From Bacillota bacterium (GTDB lineage: Bacteria > Bacillota > Clostridia > Christensenellales > Aristaeellaceae), in contig CAUJDI010000050.1 of assembly GCA_963169565.1 (NCBI GenBank), forward strand, positions 1 through 49,548: 49,548 bases of DNA, given 5' to 3'. The translations under genes and the position numbers were made by a program. The notes below the pieces were generated by a model. The model worked only from the letters and a program-made list of their open reading frames with translations. It was not told the DNA's origin and did not search any database. This document shows positions 32,145-42,054 of this stretch, piece by piece; position 1 is the first letter of the stretch; each line of letters begins with the position of its first letter.

Positions 32145-33569
32145 ATGCGGAAGACCAAGATCATCTGCACCCTGGGGCCCGCTTCCTGCACCAAGGAGAT
32201 CATCAGGGAACTGATCAGGGAAGGGATGAACGTCGCGCGTTTCAATTTTTCCCACGGCACCCATGAGAGCCATCTGGCGCTGTTCCAGGTGCTCAACAAG
32301 GTCCGCAACGAGATGGGGGTGCCCATCGGCACCATCCTTGACACCAGCGGGCCGGAGATCCGGACAGGGACGTTCAGGGGCGGCAGGGCGCTGCTGAAGG
32401 AAGGCGCCGCCTTTGACCTGGTGACGGAAAAGATCGAGGGCGATGAGACGGCGACCTGGATCACCTATCCGAACCTGCCCCGCGATCTGGGGGACAAAAA
32501 GAGGATCCTGCTGGACGACGGGCTCATTGAGCTTGAGGTGCAGGAAGTCTCCGACACCCGCATCCGCACCCGCGTGGTCGCGGGCGGCGAGATCTCTGAC
32601 CGCAAGGGCGTCAACATCCCCGGCACCCGCCTGTCCATGCCCTACCTGAGCGAAAAGGACAGGGAGGACCTTCTCTTCGGCATCCGAACCGGGTTTGACA
32701 TCGTGGCCGCGTCCTTCGTGCGCATGCGCGAGGACGTCCAGCAGATGCGCGACTTCCTGGACCTCAACGGGGGAGCCCACGTCCGCATCATGGCCAAGAT
32801 CGAGAATGCCGAGGGCGTGGCCAACCTGGAGGAGATCATCCAGGTCTGCGACTCGGTGATGATCGCCCGGGGTGACATGGGCGTGGAGATCCCCTTTGAG
32901 GAAATCCCCATCATCCAGAAGCGCATCATCAAGGTGGCCTCCATGGCCGGCAAGCAGGTCGTCACCGCCACGCAGATGCTCAACAGCATGATCCAACACC
33001 CGCGCCCCACCCGCGCCGAGATCACCGACGTGGCCAACGCCATCTACGACGGTACCAGCGTCATCATGCTCTCCGGGGAGACCGCCAGCGGCAGGTACCC
33101 GGTGGAGGCCGTGCGCACGATGGTGCGCATCGCCGAGCGGACAGAGAGGGACATCAACTACAAGAAACGCTTCTTTGTGGACAACATGTACCAGGACGCG
33201 CACGACATCACCGACGCCATTTCCCACGCCACCTGCCTGATTGCCTACAACCTCCACGCCAAGGCCATCATCACGGTCACAAAATCCGGCACGACCGCCT
33301 ACATGATCAGCCGCTTCCGCTCGGACATCCCCATCATCGCCTGTACGCCCGATTCCACCGTCTGGCGGCAGATGAGCCTGTCCTGGGGCGTGACCGGGCT
33401 GATGGTGGGCGAGGAGAAGGTCATGGAAGTCCTGTTTGACCATGCCATCAACACCGCCAAGCTGGCCGGGCACGTCAGGGCGGGCGACCTGGTGGTCCTG
33501 ACCACCGGCATCCCCCTGTCCCAGTCGGGCAGCACCAACCTCATCAAGGTGGCCTACGTCCCGGATTGA
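32145..33569 (+). CDS. pyk: Pyruvate kinase
   Basis: 474 residues. It transfers phosphate from phosphoenolpyruvate to ADP, the last step of glycolysis. Motifs are the N-terminal TKIICTLGPAS, NFSHGTHESH, the catalytic-lysine region IMAKIENAEGVANL, MIARGDMGVEIP and TATQMLNSMIQHPRPTRAE. The barrel segment DTSGPEIRTG keeps the Glu that marks potassium-dependent enzymes; the residue before its Gly is Ser where most have Lys. No extra PEP-utiliser domain is attached. The ATG at 32145 has AAGGAG 6 bp upstream; the long frame beginning at 31581 has no signals before this point. Monocistronic with its own promoter. Confidence 0.95.
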   Translation: MRKTKIICTLGPASCTKEIIRELIREGMNVARFNFSHGTHESHLALFQVLNKVRNEMGVPIGTILDTSGPEIRTGTFRGGRALLKEGAAFDLVTEKIEGDETATWITYPNLPRDLGDKKRILLDDGLIELEVQEVSDTRIRTRVVAGGEISDRKGVNIPGTRLSMPYLSEKDREDLLFGIRTGFDIVAASFVRMREDVQQMRDFLDLNGGAHVRIMAKIENAEGVANLEEIIQVCDSVMIARGDMGVEIPFEEIPIIQKRIIKVASMAGKQVVTATQMLNSMIQHPRPTRAEITDVANAIYDGTSVIMLSGETASGRYPVEAVRTMVRIAERTERDINYKKRFFVDNMYQDAHDITDAISHATCLIAYNLHAKAIITVTKSGTTAYMISRFRSDIPIIACTPDSTVWRQMSLSWGVTGLMVGEEKVMEVLFDHAINTAKLAGHVRAGDLVVLTTGIPLSQSGSTNLIKVAYVPD

Positions 33570-33590
33570 CGGGGAGCGTGACCCCTGGCC

Positions 33591-33625
33591 GGAATGCCGC
33601 CCCGCCGCCTGCCGGGCGGCATTCC
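33591..33625 (+). terminator. Stem-loop after pyk
   Basis: GGAATGCCGCCC (33591-33602) pairs with GGGCGGCATTCC (33614-33625). The 12-bp stem is perfect, but no T-run follows, so it may be a 3' stabiliser as much as a terminator. Confidence 0.55.
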
Positions 33626-33695
33626 CATGCCGCCGCTGCGCATGATTTCTTCTTCAGCATGCCCTCCTGATTGTTAAGGCTTCTTTACAGAATGA

Positions 33696-33724
33696 TTGCA
33701 ATGATTTGCCCGCGCCCCTATAAT
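33696..33724 (+). promoter_or_regulatory. Promoter of the MoxR-DUF58-transglutaminase operon
   Basis: TTGCAA (33696-33701), 17-bp spacer, TATAAT (33719-33724), 48 bp before the start. Confidence 0.8.
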
Positions 33725-33772
33725 AGGGTTGCCGCGCGGGCGATGAACGCCCCGGCCTGAAAGGGATATAAG

Positions 33773-34723
33773 ATGGTTTTTGACCCGCGCAGCTTGGTCA
33801 ACGCACTCAAGGACAACGTGCGGCGCGTCATCGTGGGAAAGGATGAGGCGATCGAGCTCGCGCTCATCGCGCTGCTGTGCCGCGGCCACGTGCTGATCGA
33901 GGACGTCCCGGGCGTCGGAAAGACCACCCTGGCCGCCTCGCTGAGCAGATCGCTGGACTGCTCGTTCCGGCGCATCCAGTTCACCCCCGACGTGACACCC
34001 TCGGACATCACTGGATTCACGATGTACAACGCGCGCAGCGGCGAGATGGAATACCGCCCCGGCGCTGTCATGACCCAGATCCTGCTGGCGGACGAGATCA
34101 ACCGCACTTCGCCCAAGACGCAGTCCAGCCTGCTGGAAGTCATGGAGGAAGGGCAGGTCACCGTGGACGGGGTCACGCGCAGCCTGCCTCAGCCCTTCAT
34201 GGTGCTGGCGACGCAGAATCCGATCGACTTCGTGGGCACCTATCCGCTGCCTGAGGCGCAGATGGACCGGTTTTTCCTTCGCATCATGATCGGCTATCCC
34301 TCCATCGAGGAGGAGATGGACGTGCTGGACCGCTTCACAAGCTCCGAGTCGCCGCTGAAGTCATTGCTGCCCGTGTGCCGCGCGGAGGAGATCCTGCAGC
34401 TGCAGGAGCTGGTCGGCACCGTGTACTGCAGCCGCGAGGTGCGCTCCTACGTCGCCACCATCGTTGCCGCCACCCGCAGCCATCCATCCGTCCAGCTGGG
34501 CGTCTCCCCCCGGGGAGCCATCGCGCTCATCCGCTCGGCGCAGGCCTGCGCCATTCTGGCCGGGCGCAGCTATATCCTGCCGGATGACGTCCGCCGGATG
34601 GCCCACAGCGTGCTGTCCCACCGGCTCATCCTCACTCCGGAGGCGCGCATGAAGGGTATTTCCGCCGAGGGCGTCCTTTCCCACCTCATCGACAGCCTGC
34701 CGGTGCCCGGCGCAAAGGGATGA
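33773..34723 (+). CDS. MoxR-family AAA+ ATPase
   Basis: 316 residues. Walker A is DVPGVGKT (44-51), Walker B is LLADEINR (about 104-111), and sensor 1 lies in VLATQNPIDF. The PLPEAQMDRF segment is diagnostic for MoxR/YeaC-like chaperone ATPases. They are thought to remodel or activate partner proteins, often those with DUF58/VWA domains. The ribosome-binding site is AAAGGGA. The stop overlaps the DUF58 start by 4 bp, forming a conserved three-gene module. Confidence 0.92.
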   Translation: MVFDPRSLVNALKDNVRRVIVGKDEAIELALIALLCRGHVLIEDVPGVGKTTLAASLSRSLDCSFRRIQFTPDVTPSDITGFTMYNARSGEMEYRPGAVMTQILLADEINRTSPKTQSSLLEVMEEGQVTVDGVTRSLPQPFMVLATQNPIDFVGTYPLPEAQMDRFFLRIMIGYPSIEEEMDVLDRFTSSESPLKSLLPVCRAEEILQLQELVGTVYCSREVRSYVATIVAATRSHPSVQLGVSPRGAIALIRSAQACAILAGRSYILPDDVRRMAHSVLSHRLILTPEARMKGISAEGVLSHLIDSLPVPGAKG

Positions 34724-35871
34724 GCGGCCGCCTGTATGCGGCGCTGAGCGTGCTCGCGGTGACGGGGCTTTCGGCCCTGTCCCTTGGCGGGCCGCTTTTT
34801 TATTTTTTTTCCTGGACCATCCTTCTGATGATCCTCTATGGCCTCCTCAGTGTGCTGCTTGGGAGAGGGCTGACCGTCCTGATCCAGGGGACGGACTGCC
34901 TGAAAGCGGACCGCGGCGGGACCGGCACCTTGACAGTGGGGCTCAAAACGAAATGCCCCCTGCCCCTGGGACCTGTTGCCCTCAGCCTGTCCCTGCCCGA
35001 GGGGAAAAGCCGGGTCCTGATGCGGGCGGGTATCCGAAGAGAGAGGGAAGCGTCCTTTGTCCTCCGTTTCCCTCACGTGGGCGTGTGGCGCTGCGGGGCG
35101 GACGCGCTGGTGTTCACCGACGTGTTCGGTTTGTTCCATATCTCCGGGAAGGTGAGGTCGGCACTGCCGGAGGTGGCTGTGCTGCCGCTGAGTTTTGAGG
35201 TCCAGCCGATCGTTTTCGCCCGGATGGATGACGGCCGCGCCCTGCCCAACCGCACTGGGGAGGACGTGACCTCGCCGGAGGACACGCGCGCTTACCGGCA
35301 GGGGGATCCCTTCAAACGCATCCACTGGAAGCTGTCCATCAGGACGCGGGAACTGGTCGTCAGGCGCTTTGAGGTGCCCGCGCCGCCGGACACGCTGGTC
35401 CTGATGGACTGCACCGATCCTGTTCTGGGGAAAGGGGTACCGGACGGCAGCCTGCGGCTGCGGGATACCCTTTGCGAGACCGCGCTCGCCGTGGCCGGGA
35501 TGCAGATGGCAGCCGGGCATCCCGTGCGCCTGCCGCTGTACGGCGCGAGGCAGAGCGAATTCCATGCCGACCGGTCAGGCTCCCTGCCGCTGCTGAAGGA
35601 GGAGCTGGCCTTCCAGCTCTTCAGGGGCGGGGAACCCTTCCACCGCGTGCTCAACCTGGAGCTCCGCCGGATGCGCAGGACCGGCGCCACGGTGGTCATC
35701 ACGACGCGGCTTGACTGGGACATCGTCGAAGGCGTGAAAAACATCCGCGCCTCCGGGCCCAGCGTGCGCTTTTACCTGATCACCTTTTCCGCCGGGGATG
35801 AGCGCTACGCTCCCCTGATCGCCCGGCTGCAGCAGCATCTGGTCGAGGTGTGCTATGTCACGCCTGCGTAA
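34720..35871 (+). CDS. DUF58 domain membrane protein
   Basis: 383 residues. Two N-terminal membrane helices (about 4-22 and 25-48) are followed by a beta-rich region. The DUF58 core (about 185-235) contains TSPEDTRAYRQGDPFKRIHWK with an RxxxxGDxxxxIxWK pattern. The DUF58 region adopts a VWA-like fold and is a likely client of the MoxR ATPase. The gene overlaps its neighbours on both sides (4 bp and 17 bp). Confidence 0.88.
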   Translation: MSGRLYAALSVLAVTGLSALSLGGPLFYFFSWTILLMILYGLLSVLLGRGLTVLIQGTDCLKADRGGTGTLTVGLKTKCPLPLGPVALSLSLPEGKSRVLMRAGIRREREASFVLRFPHVGVWRCGADALVFTDVFGLFHISGKVRSALPEVAVLPLSFEVQPIVFARMDDGRALPNRTGEDVTSPEDTRAYRQGDPFKRIHWKLSIRTRELVVRRFEVPAPPDTLVLMDCTDPVLGKGVPDGSLRLRDTLCETALAVAGMQMAAGHPVRLPLYGARQSEFHADRSGSLPLLKEELAFQLFRGGEPFHRVLNLELRRMRRTGATVVITTRLDWDIVEGVKNIRASGPSVRFYLITFSAGDERYAPLIARLQQHLVEVCYVTPA

Positions 35872-38194
35872 ACTGCTCACAGGGAGGATCGGCGCCACGG
35901 CCATGACCGCCCTGATCGCCGGGGCGCTGGCCCGGCCGCTTCTGGACGCCCTGGGGATGCGTGCCGAGGAAGGCATAGCGGCGCTTTTCGCGCTGCTGTG
36001 GGCCGCTGTGATCGGCCTTTACACCGCGATCCCCAAACGGTTCAGGTGGCTGGCGCCGCCTGTTGCCGTGGGGGTCTTCCTCCTGGCAGCCCTCGGCCTG
36101 AAGGGATCTGCTCCCGCGCGCCTCTGGTCGCTCATCCTCTCGCTCAATTCCGGCGTTTCTTTCCGTGACGCCGCGGTGATCTACTTTGACGCGCTGCTTC
36201 CCTTCATCCCGCTGCTGCTTGCCCTGTACGCACGGCTGCTGATGGAGGGGGAGCCCGCCTTTTCGATCCCCCTGATGATCACGCCCCTCATGATGACCTG
36301 GTTCCTTGGCGCGCGGGGGAGCATGCTGCTGTATTTCCCGGCCGCGCTTTGCCTGCCGCTGCTGTACGCCTATACCAACAGGGACGGCGCGGGGGAGATG
36401 AAGGGCCCGCGGGCAAAAGCAGACTGGCTTCGCCTGCCGGCGCTTGCCCTCGCGCTGGCTTTGCTGGCTTTTGCCATGACGCCGGTATACCGGCAGACGG
36501 TCCCCGCGGCGGAGCAGATGGCGGACAGCCTCAGGCGGCTGATAGAGGACACTTTCTTCTTCACCGACACGAGGAACATGTTCTCCCTGGGTTCCCAGGG
36601 GTATCAGCCCATGGGCGAGCGCGGCCTGGGCGGGCGGCCCGACATTTCCCGGACCCCCGTGATGACGGTCCAGGCGGAGGAGACGGTGTACCTGCGTGGC
36701 ACGGCGCTGGACATGTACAACGGCCGTGCCTGGTTTGACACCCTCTCCAATGAGCGCTACGGATGGAATGCCATACGGTTCGCGGGGCTGAAGGCCAGCC
36801 TGTTCAACGAAGACCTGCCGGTGAAGGACAGGGTGGAGGAACGCTCAGCCTCTGTCACGATGCTCAGCGGGATGCCCTCCACGCTCTTTGTGCCCCAGCG
36901 TCTCCGCGGCGTCAGCCTGGGCGGAGGCATGGTGGCTTATTTCAACGCCTCTTCCGAGCTGTTCATCACCCATGACCTGGAAAACGGGGATACCTATTCC
37001 TTCCGTTACGAGCCCTACGTCGCGGGCGAACCGCGCACAGACGCGCTGGCGGCGATGCTGTCCTCTGCCGGGAAGGGGAAGGCGGCGGAGGTGGCTGATG
37101 AATACACACAGCTGCCCGAACACCTTCACAGGGACGGCATCATCATCAGCCTGGCGCGGGAGATCGCCGGGGACGTCGGCAATGAATATGAACGCGCTCT
37201 GACGCTGATGCGCTTCCTAAAAAGCAACTACGCCTATTCGCTGGACGTGCCCGAAGCGCCGGAGCATCTGGACTTTGTCTCCCACTTCCTCTTTGATGTC
37301 AAGGCGGGGTACTGCACCTATTTCGCCTCCGCGATGACCGTGCTTGCACGTTCGCTTGGGCTGCCCGCGCGCTACGTAGAGGGCTTCCGGGCCACACCGG
37401 GGGAAACGGGGAGCGTGACGCTCACCGGGGAGAACGCCCATGCCTGGACGGAGATCTTCATCCAGGGACTTGGCTGGGTCACCTTTGACCCGACCGCGGG
37501 GGACGGGGACGGCCGCCAAAACAGCGGGGATCAGCCGCCGCCCGATTCCCTTCCGTCGCCATCGCCCTCTCCCTCTCCTTCGCCCAGCCCCAGCCCGGAA
37601 CCTTCGCCTGAACCGGAGCAGGATGAAACGCCCAGCCCCTCTCCGATACCGGACCGGGAGACCCCGACGCCTGAGCCCGGGCAGCCGGAATGGGAAGCGG
37701 ATCCGGTCAGCCCGGCACCGCCCCCGTTCCCCTGGTGGCTGCTGCTGCTTGCCCTGTTGGCGCTGCTGATCTGGCGCATGCGGGAGGAGACCCCGGAGCG
37801 CAGGGAGAAGCGGCTGAAATCCCCTGACGCGGTCCTGGTGCTTTACTGGCAGGCGCTGCTGGAGACCCGCGCGGCCCGGGGCGAGGGCATCCTGTCCCAT
37901 GAAACGCCGATGGGCTACGCCGCGCGGATCTCTGCCGGGGACGCGGCGCTGCTGCGCATGGCCGCCGCCCAGAGCGCGCTGGTGTACGGGCACAAGTCCC
38001 CTGAGCCGGGAGTTCTGCTCATTGCCTGGGAGTGCTATGCGGCGGCGTGGAGACGCCTGCCCTGGCATCAAAAAGCAGCCCTGTCCCTGCGCCGCGCGCT
38101 CAGACCCGTTATAATGGCAGTCAAAAACACCCCGGGCAGGATGCTCAGGGCGGTGAAAACGCGGATCAGAAGAAAGCGCCGCAAAACGGCATAG
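35855..38194 (+). CDS. TgpA-like membrane transglutaminase-fold protein
   Basis: 779 residues. About six N-terminal membrane helices (to residue 210) lead to an extracellular part with a transglutaminase core. Its catalytic triad is Cys487 (KAGYCTYF), His529 (NAHAWTE) and Asp545 (TFDPTAG). A Pro/Ser/Glu-rich linker with a PSPSPSPSPSPSPEPSPEPE-type repeat (about 565-620) is followed by one more membrane helix (about 628-645) and a cytoplasmic DUF4129-like tail. The layout matches TgpA/YebA proteins linked to MoxR and DUF58. The activity, peptidase or transferase, and its substrate are unproven; a cell-envelope role is likely. Confidence 0.88.
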   Translation: MSRLRKLLTGRIGATAMTALIAGALARPLLDALGMRAEEGIAALFALLWAAVIGLYTAIPKRFRWLAPPVAVGVFLLAALGLKGSAPARLWSLILSLNSGVSFRDAAVIYFDALLPFIPLLLALYARLLMEGEPAFSIPLMITPLMMTWFLGARGSMLLYFPAALCLPLLYAYTNRDGAGEMKGPRAKADWLRLPALALALALLAFAMTPVYRQTVPAAEQMADSLRRLIEDTFFFTDTRNMFSLGSQGYQPMGERGLGGRPDISRTPVMTVQAEETVYLRGTALDMYNGRAWFDTLSNERYGWNAIRFAGLKASLFNEDLPVKDRVEERSASVTMLSGMPSTLFVPQRLRGVSLGGGMVAYFNASSELFITHDLENGDTYSFRYEPYVAGEPRTDALAAMLSSAGKGKAAEVADEYTQLPEHLHRDGIIISLAREIAGDVGNEYERALTLMRFLKSNYAYSLDVPEAPEHLDFVSHFLFDVKAGYCTYFASAMTVLARSLGLPARYVEGFRATPGETGSVTLTGENAHAWTEIFIQGLGWVTFDPTAGDGDGRQNSGDQPPPDSLPSPSPSPSPSPSPSPEPSPEPEQDETPSPSPIPDRETPTPEPGQPEWEADPVSPAPPPFPWWLLLLALLALLIWRMREETPERREKRLKSPDAVLVLYWQALLETRAARGEGILSHETPMGYAARISAGDAALLRMAAAQSALVYGHKSPEPGVLLIAWECYAAAWRRLPWHQKAALSLRRALRPVIMAVKNTPGRMLRAVKTRIRRKRRKTA

Positions 38195-38232
38195 GCAGAG
38201 CGGCTCATCCGGAACTGCGCATCATTCAGGCG

Positions 38233-41200
38233 CTATGCACCTTTTTCATCGTGAAGATGAGCCGACTCTTCAGTGAGGATCGTTAAAAACACGCCGACAA
38301 TGCGCGGGTCGAACTGAGTGGAGGCGTTGCCCGCGATCTCAGCCACCGCTTCGTCATGGGTCAGGGCGTTGCGGTACGGCCTGTTGTGCGTCATGGCGTC
38401 GTACGCGTCCGTGACCGCAAGGATCCGGGAAAGCAGCGGGATGGTGTCCCCGCTCAATCCCTGCGGATACCCTTTTCCGTCCCACCGCTCATGATGGCAC
38501 AGGATGCTCTCCGCGATCGGGATCAGATCCGGGGTCGATATCGCGATCCTGTACCCGATTTCGGGGTGCCTTCTGATTTCGACCCACTCGTCTTCGTTCA
38601 GCGCTCCCTTTTTGATCAGGATGTACTCGCTGATGCCGATTTTCCCGATATCGTGCAGGGACGCGAGGAGTTCCAGCCTGTCGATCTCCGCCTGCGACAG
38701 GCTGAGTTTTTCCGCGATGGCCTTTGCCAATTGAACCATCCTCTCGGAATGCTCCTCGGTTTCCTGGTTTTTTGCGGCTATGGCGGCCCTGATGGAGGAG
38801 ATGATCCTGCTGTGTGAGCTGTTGTGTTCCAGGAGTTTGCGCTGATACATGTACTCTTCAGCGATCCTCAAGATGCTTTGGATGTCCTCGTCAGCCGTTC
38901 TTTTTGTCGCGAATCCAAGCGATATGCTGTACTCAAATTTCTCGTCGCGGGCCTTCAAGTTGAAGGTTTTCAGCGCTGACTTGATGTTTTCCAGCACTTG
39001 AAGCGCTTCTTCATTTTCGGTTTTCGGCATGAGGATCGCGAATTCGTCCCCGCCGATCCTTGCCACCATATCACCCGGGCGGCTGCAGCTGCTGATGATC
39101 TTTGCGCAATACTGGATGAGCCTGTCGCCGTTGCTGTGGCCGAAGGCGTCGTTGACCAGTTTTACGCCGTTGATGTCCCCGATCATGACGGACAGCGGCA
39201 ATTGGCTCTGGGTATCAAGCCGTTCCAGTTCCTCCTCGAAGTACCTGCGGTTATGCAGGCCTGTCAGGAAGTCGTGGTTGCTGATATGCAGCAGCTGCGC
39301 GTCCGTCTCCTTCTTGTCCGTGATGTCGCCTGAAAAACCGAGGTATCTGTGCTCCGAGAGTTTCACCGCGTTGATCGTCCACCAGCGGATCGAGCCGTCA
39401 TGATGGATGTACTGCAGTTCCGCGCTCATGCTGCCCTTGCTGATCAGTTCCCTGAAGTGCTCCATCGCTGAGGGCAGGGATTCCTCGGCGGTGATGTCCC
39501 GGATGGTCATTTTCAGGAGCTGCTCGATGCTGTAGCCGGTGATCGCGGCGGCGGCGCGGTTTGCCTCAACGTAGTGTCCGGCGCTGTCGACGACAAAGAC
39601 AGCGTAAGGGGCGTTCCTGATATAGCTGCTGTATTTTTCCTCGTTTTCCCTCAGCGCGTTTTCCGCCGCGATGCGTTCTGTCACGTCAATGGCAAGATAG
39701 CCGAACAGCCTTTTGGGGAGGGAGGAGGAATGGATCGGGAAAAGGCGGCTTTCAAAGGATCGCTTTCTGCCGCCGAACTCATATACGTCAACGCTTTCAA
39801 TGTAACTTCCCTGATCCGGCGCCTGCTGCAGGATGCGCCGGATCTTCTCCATGATCTGTTGCGGCGCTGTCGCGGGAAGTCCGTTTTCCGACAGTCCCAT
39901 AACGCTCTTCGCGATCTCTGACACCTCGATGATCTTTCCTGTCTCATCCAGGATCACGACGGGGCTTGGGCTGTTTTCCAGCAGGCTCTGAAGCCTGGAC
40001 AGGACCCTTTTTGTCTCTTCCTCAGCCTGGACCCGCTTGGTCATATCGGAGAATGTGCAGGCGAATTGATTCGGCGCGGGCTGGTAGGCGCTGATCTCAA
40101 AAAACTTGCCCGTTGATACGCTGTAATTGCTGAATTTCATCGGCTCGCCGGTCAGCGCCACCCTTCCGTAATTCTCGATCCAGTAGGGTTCCGTGTCCGG
40201 CAGGACATCCAGGACCGTCCTGCCCTGAATGTCATCGGCTTTCAGACCGGTCATCTGTTCAAACGCCGGGTTCACGGTCAGGAATCGGTAGTCGACGGGC
40301 GTTCCCGCTTCATCGCAGATGATCTCATGCAGCGCGAAGGCATCCACCATCTCATGGAACAGCTGCTGATAATTCTGCCTGGCCCGCCGTTCGGCGGTGA
40401 TGTCCTGGAAGGTGGCATAAACCTGATAGGGGGAAGATTCGCCCGGGCGGAACAGGGGGATGGCGTTGATGGACAGCCAGACGGTGTCATCGATCTTTGG
40501 CTGGTAGACCCCCATCAGGAAGGGGCCGAACGGTTTTCCCGTGCGAAGGGCCACCATGGCCGGATGGTCCGATCCCAAAAGCGCTGAACCATCCTCCCGG
40601 ACAGCCCTCCATCCCGGGTCCATGGAGGTCCTCCCCTGCATCTGGTCAAACGTCATCCCAAGGATGCGCTCGGCCGCGGGGTTGGCGGAAATGATCGAAC
40701 CGTCCGCCGCCTGGTAGACGACGCCCTGCGCCATCGTTTCGTAAAGCCGCCGGTGCTTCTCTTCGCTGACGCGGAGATTCTCTTCGGCTGTCTTCTGTTT
40801 GCTGATGTCCTGAAGGATGCAGTGGGACTGCTGGAACGCCCCGTCCGCGCCGTACCTGGTTTTTCCTTCGAATGAAAGGGAGACCGGGGCCCCGTTCTTG
40901 TGCAGCACCTTAAACTCGCCGTGAGCGTATCCCTGTTCCTTCAGAACAGCAAAACAATCCTGGAAGGAGTCTTTGCTTTCCGGTGAGAGGAAGCTTCCGA
41001 ACCACTTGCCGACGGCTTCCTCCCTTGAAAATCCGAACGTGTCCAGCCACTGCTCGTTCACGTCGATGATGTTTCCGTCCGCATCCAGCGACTGATACCC
41101 CAGGGGGGCCTTGTCAAAGAGGATCCTGAACCGTTCCTCGGACTTTTTCAGCTGGTCCTGGATGCTTCGATAATCGCGCTGCTGCAAGAGAAGGAGACCG

Positions 41201-41742
41201 AGCAGCACGGAGGCGATGGGGTAGATGACCATCACCGGCAGGGCGATGGTCCCGATGACGGAGAGTCTGTCGGTATATGGAAGGAGAAGCATGCAGGCCA
41301 GCATGACGGCATGAACGGTGATGCCCATGAACAGGATGTTCAGCCAGCGCCATTTCTTTGACGGGACAGGCGCGAAGCGCCGCCAGGCAAGCCCGATCAG
41401 GGAGCTGGTCAGGATGGTCGCAAGCCCGGGCAGGACGCCGGACCCGCCCATGATGATCCGCAGAATGGACGCCGCGGCCGCGGCAATGGCTGTTGGGATG
41501 AAACCAAAGGTCAGTCCGGCCACGCTGAGGAGGATCGTCCGCGTATCATAGACCAGACCGGGCCGGAGCTTGAAGGGGATCAGCATGACCCCAATGCAGA
41601 TCGCCGCGATCAAAAGACCGCTGAACACTGGCTGGATGCGGCCGTATCTGGCCGGGAGCCTGTAGGTTGCCTCGTAGATGATAGATAAAACCAACAGCAT
41701 CAAGGCATTGTTGATCAATGCCGACATGATGGTTTGCTCCAT
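38233..41742 (-). CDS. Five-PAS membrane sensor with GGDEF and HD-GYP domains (cyclic-di-GMP turnover)
   Basis: 1169 residues. Six or more N-terminal helices of the 5TMR-LYT type (to about 190) are followed by five PAS domains (about 205-320, 325-450, 455-570, 580-690 and 695-815). A GGDEF domain follows, with intact GGDEF at 897-901 and an RxxD inhibitory site (RPGD) five residues before it. Last is an HD-GYP domain with HD at 1030-1031 and HHERWDGKGYPQGL. The protein should both make and hydrolyse cyclic-di-GMP, switched by the PAS/membrane module. The ATG at 41742 has AAGGAG upstream. It is monocistronic with a roughly 200-base leader. Confidence 0.92.
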   Translation of the reverse strand: MEQTIMSALINNALMLLVLSIIYEATYRLPARYGRIQPVFSGLLIAAICIGVMLIPFKLRPGLVYDTRTILLSVAGLTFGFIPTAIAAAAASILRIIMGGSGVLPGLATILTSSLIGLAWRRFAPVPSKKWRWLNILFMGITVHAVMLACMLLLPYTDRLSVIGTIALPVMVIYPIASVLLGLLLLQQRDYRSIQDQLKKSEERFRILFDKAPLGYQSLDADGNIIDVNEQWLDTFGFSREEAVGKWFGSFLSPESKDSFQDCFAVLKEQGYAHGEFKVLHKNGAPVSLSFEGKTRYGADGAFQQSHCILQDISKQKTAEENLRVSEEKHRRLYETMAQGVVYQAADGSIISANPAAERILGMTFDQMQGRTSMDPGWRAVREDGSALLGSDHPAMVALRTGKPFGPFLMGVYQPKIDDTVWLSINAIPLFRPGESSPYQVYATFQDITAERRARQNYQQLFHEMVDAFALHEIICDEAGTPVDYRFLTVNPAFEQMTGLKADDIQGRTVLDVLPDTEPYWIENYGRVALTGEPMKFSNYSVSTGKFFEISAYQPAPNQFACTFSDMTKRVQAEEETKRVLSRLQSLLENSPSPVVILDETGKIIEVSEIAKSVMGLSENGLPATAPQQIMEKIRRILQQAPDQGSYIESVDVYEFGGRKRSFESRLFPIHSSSLPKRLFGYLAIDVTERIAAENALRENEEKYSSYIRNAPYAVFVVDSAGHYVEANRAAAAITGYSIEQLLKMTIRDITAEESLPSAMEHFRELISKGSMSAELQYIHHDGSIRWWTINAVKLSEHRYLGFSGDITDKKETDAQLLHISNHDFLTGLHNRRYFEEELERLDTQSQLPLSVMIGDINGVKLVNDAFGHSNGDRLIQYCAKIISSCSRPGDMVARIGGDEFAILMPKTENEEALQVLENIKSALKTFNLKARDEKFEYSISLGFATKRTADEDIQSILRIAEEYMYQRKLLEHNSSHSRIISSIRAAIAAKNQETEEHSERMVQLAKAIAEKLSLSQAEIDRLELLASLHDIGKIGISEYILIKKGALNEDEWVEIRRHPEIGYRIAISTPDLIPIAESILCHHERWDGKGYPQGLSGDTIPLLSRILAVTDAYDAMTHNRPYRNALTHDEAVAEIAGNASTQFDPRIVGVFLTILTEESAHLHDEKGA

Positions 41743-41949
41743 ACAGGCACTCCTTCATCGTGAAATGGGGTCCTGCTGCGCTGTGTTATCCCGGGATGCC
41801 CCCGGCAAACCCAGGAAAAGCCATTTCCTTTTCAAGTGAGGGATAGGACAGCCCCGGCGCTGAGGGCAGGGCTGACAATGAATGGACCGGATATCGTTTG
41901 ACCAGTTGCTCGTCTCTGCTCATGACCCTGCCAAACGTCTATATATAGG
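41743..41949 (-). other. Long 5' leader of the GGDEF/HD-GYP gene
   Basis: This gene-free stretch is untranslated on either strand as far as I can judge. It holds a GGAAAAG/CTTTTCC-type stem near 41816-41832 and several GC-rich hairpin candidates. I looked for the conserved GEMM (c-di-GMP-I and II) cores and did not find them. Confidence 0.45.
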
Positions 41950-41979
41950 ATACTATCCTGTGGATGCATTGTTTGTCAA
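41950..41979 (-). promoter_or_regulatory. Promoter of the GGDEF/HD-GYP gene
   Basis: Minus-strand TTGACA (complement of 41974-41979), 18-bp spacer, TAGTAT (complement of 41950-41955). GGATAGTATCC (41947-41957) is a dyad over the -10. Confidence 0.65.
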
Positions 41980-42054
41980 GAGAATTGAATGGATCCGCCC
42001 GGGCTCTTTCATCGTGCCCGTTCTGCTGCCATATCCAAACGCGGTAAAAAACGC

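Noticed and set aside
32031-33473. 480-residue open frame on the minus strand opposite pyk
   Set aside because: Its translation is rich in His, Asp, Gly and Val and low in Lys, as expected from the antisense of a G+C-rich gene. It has no ribosome-binding site and matches no family, while the plus strand is clearly pyruvate kinase.
37550-37640. Pro-Ser repeat run as a possible mobile or phase-variable repeat
   Set aside because: It is a low-complexity linker within the transglutaminase protein; the DNA repeat units are too mixed to suggest slipped-strand switching.
41743-41949. Possible c-di-GMP riboswitch in the GGDEF/HD-GYP leader
   Set aside because: I could not find the conserved GEMM type I or II core bases. 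The long leader is noted but not called a riboswitch.
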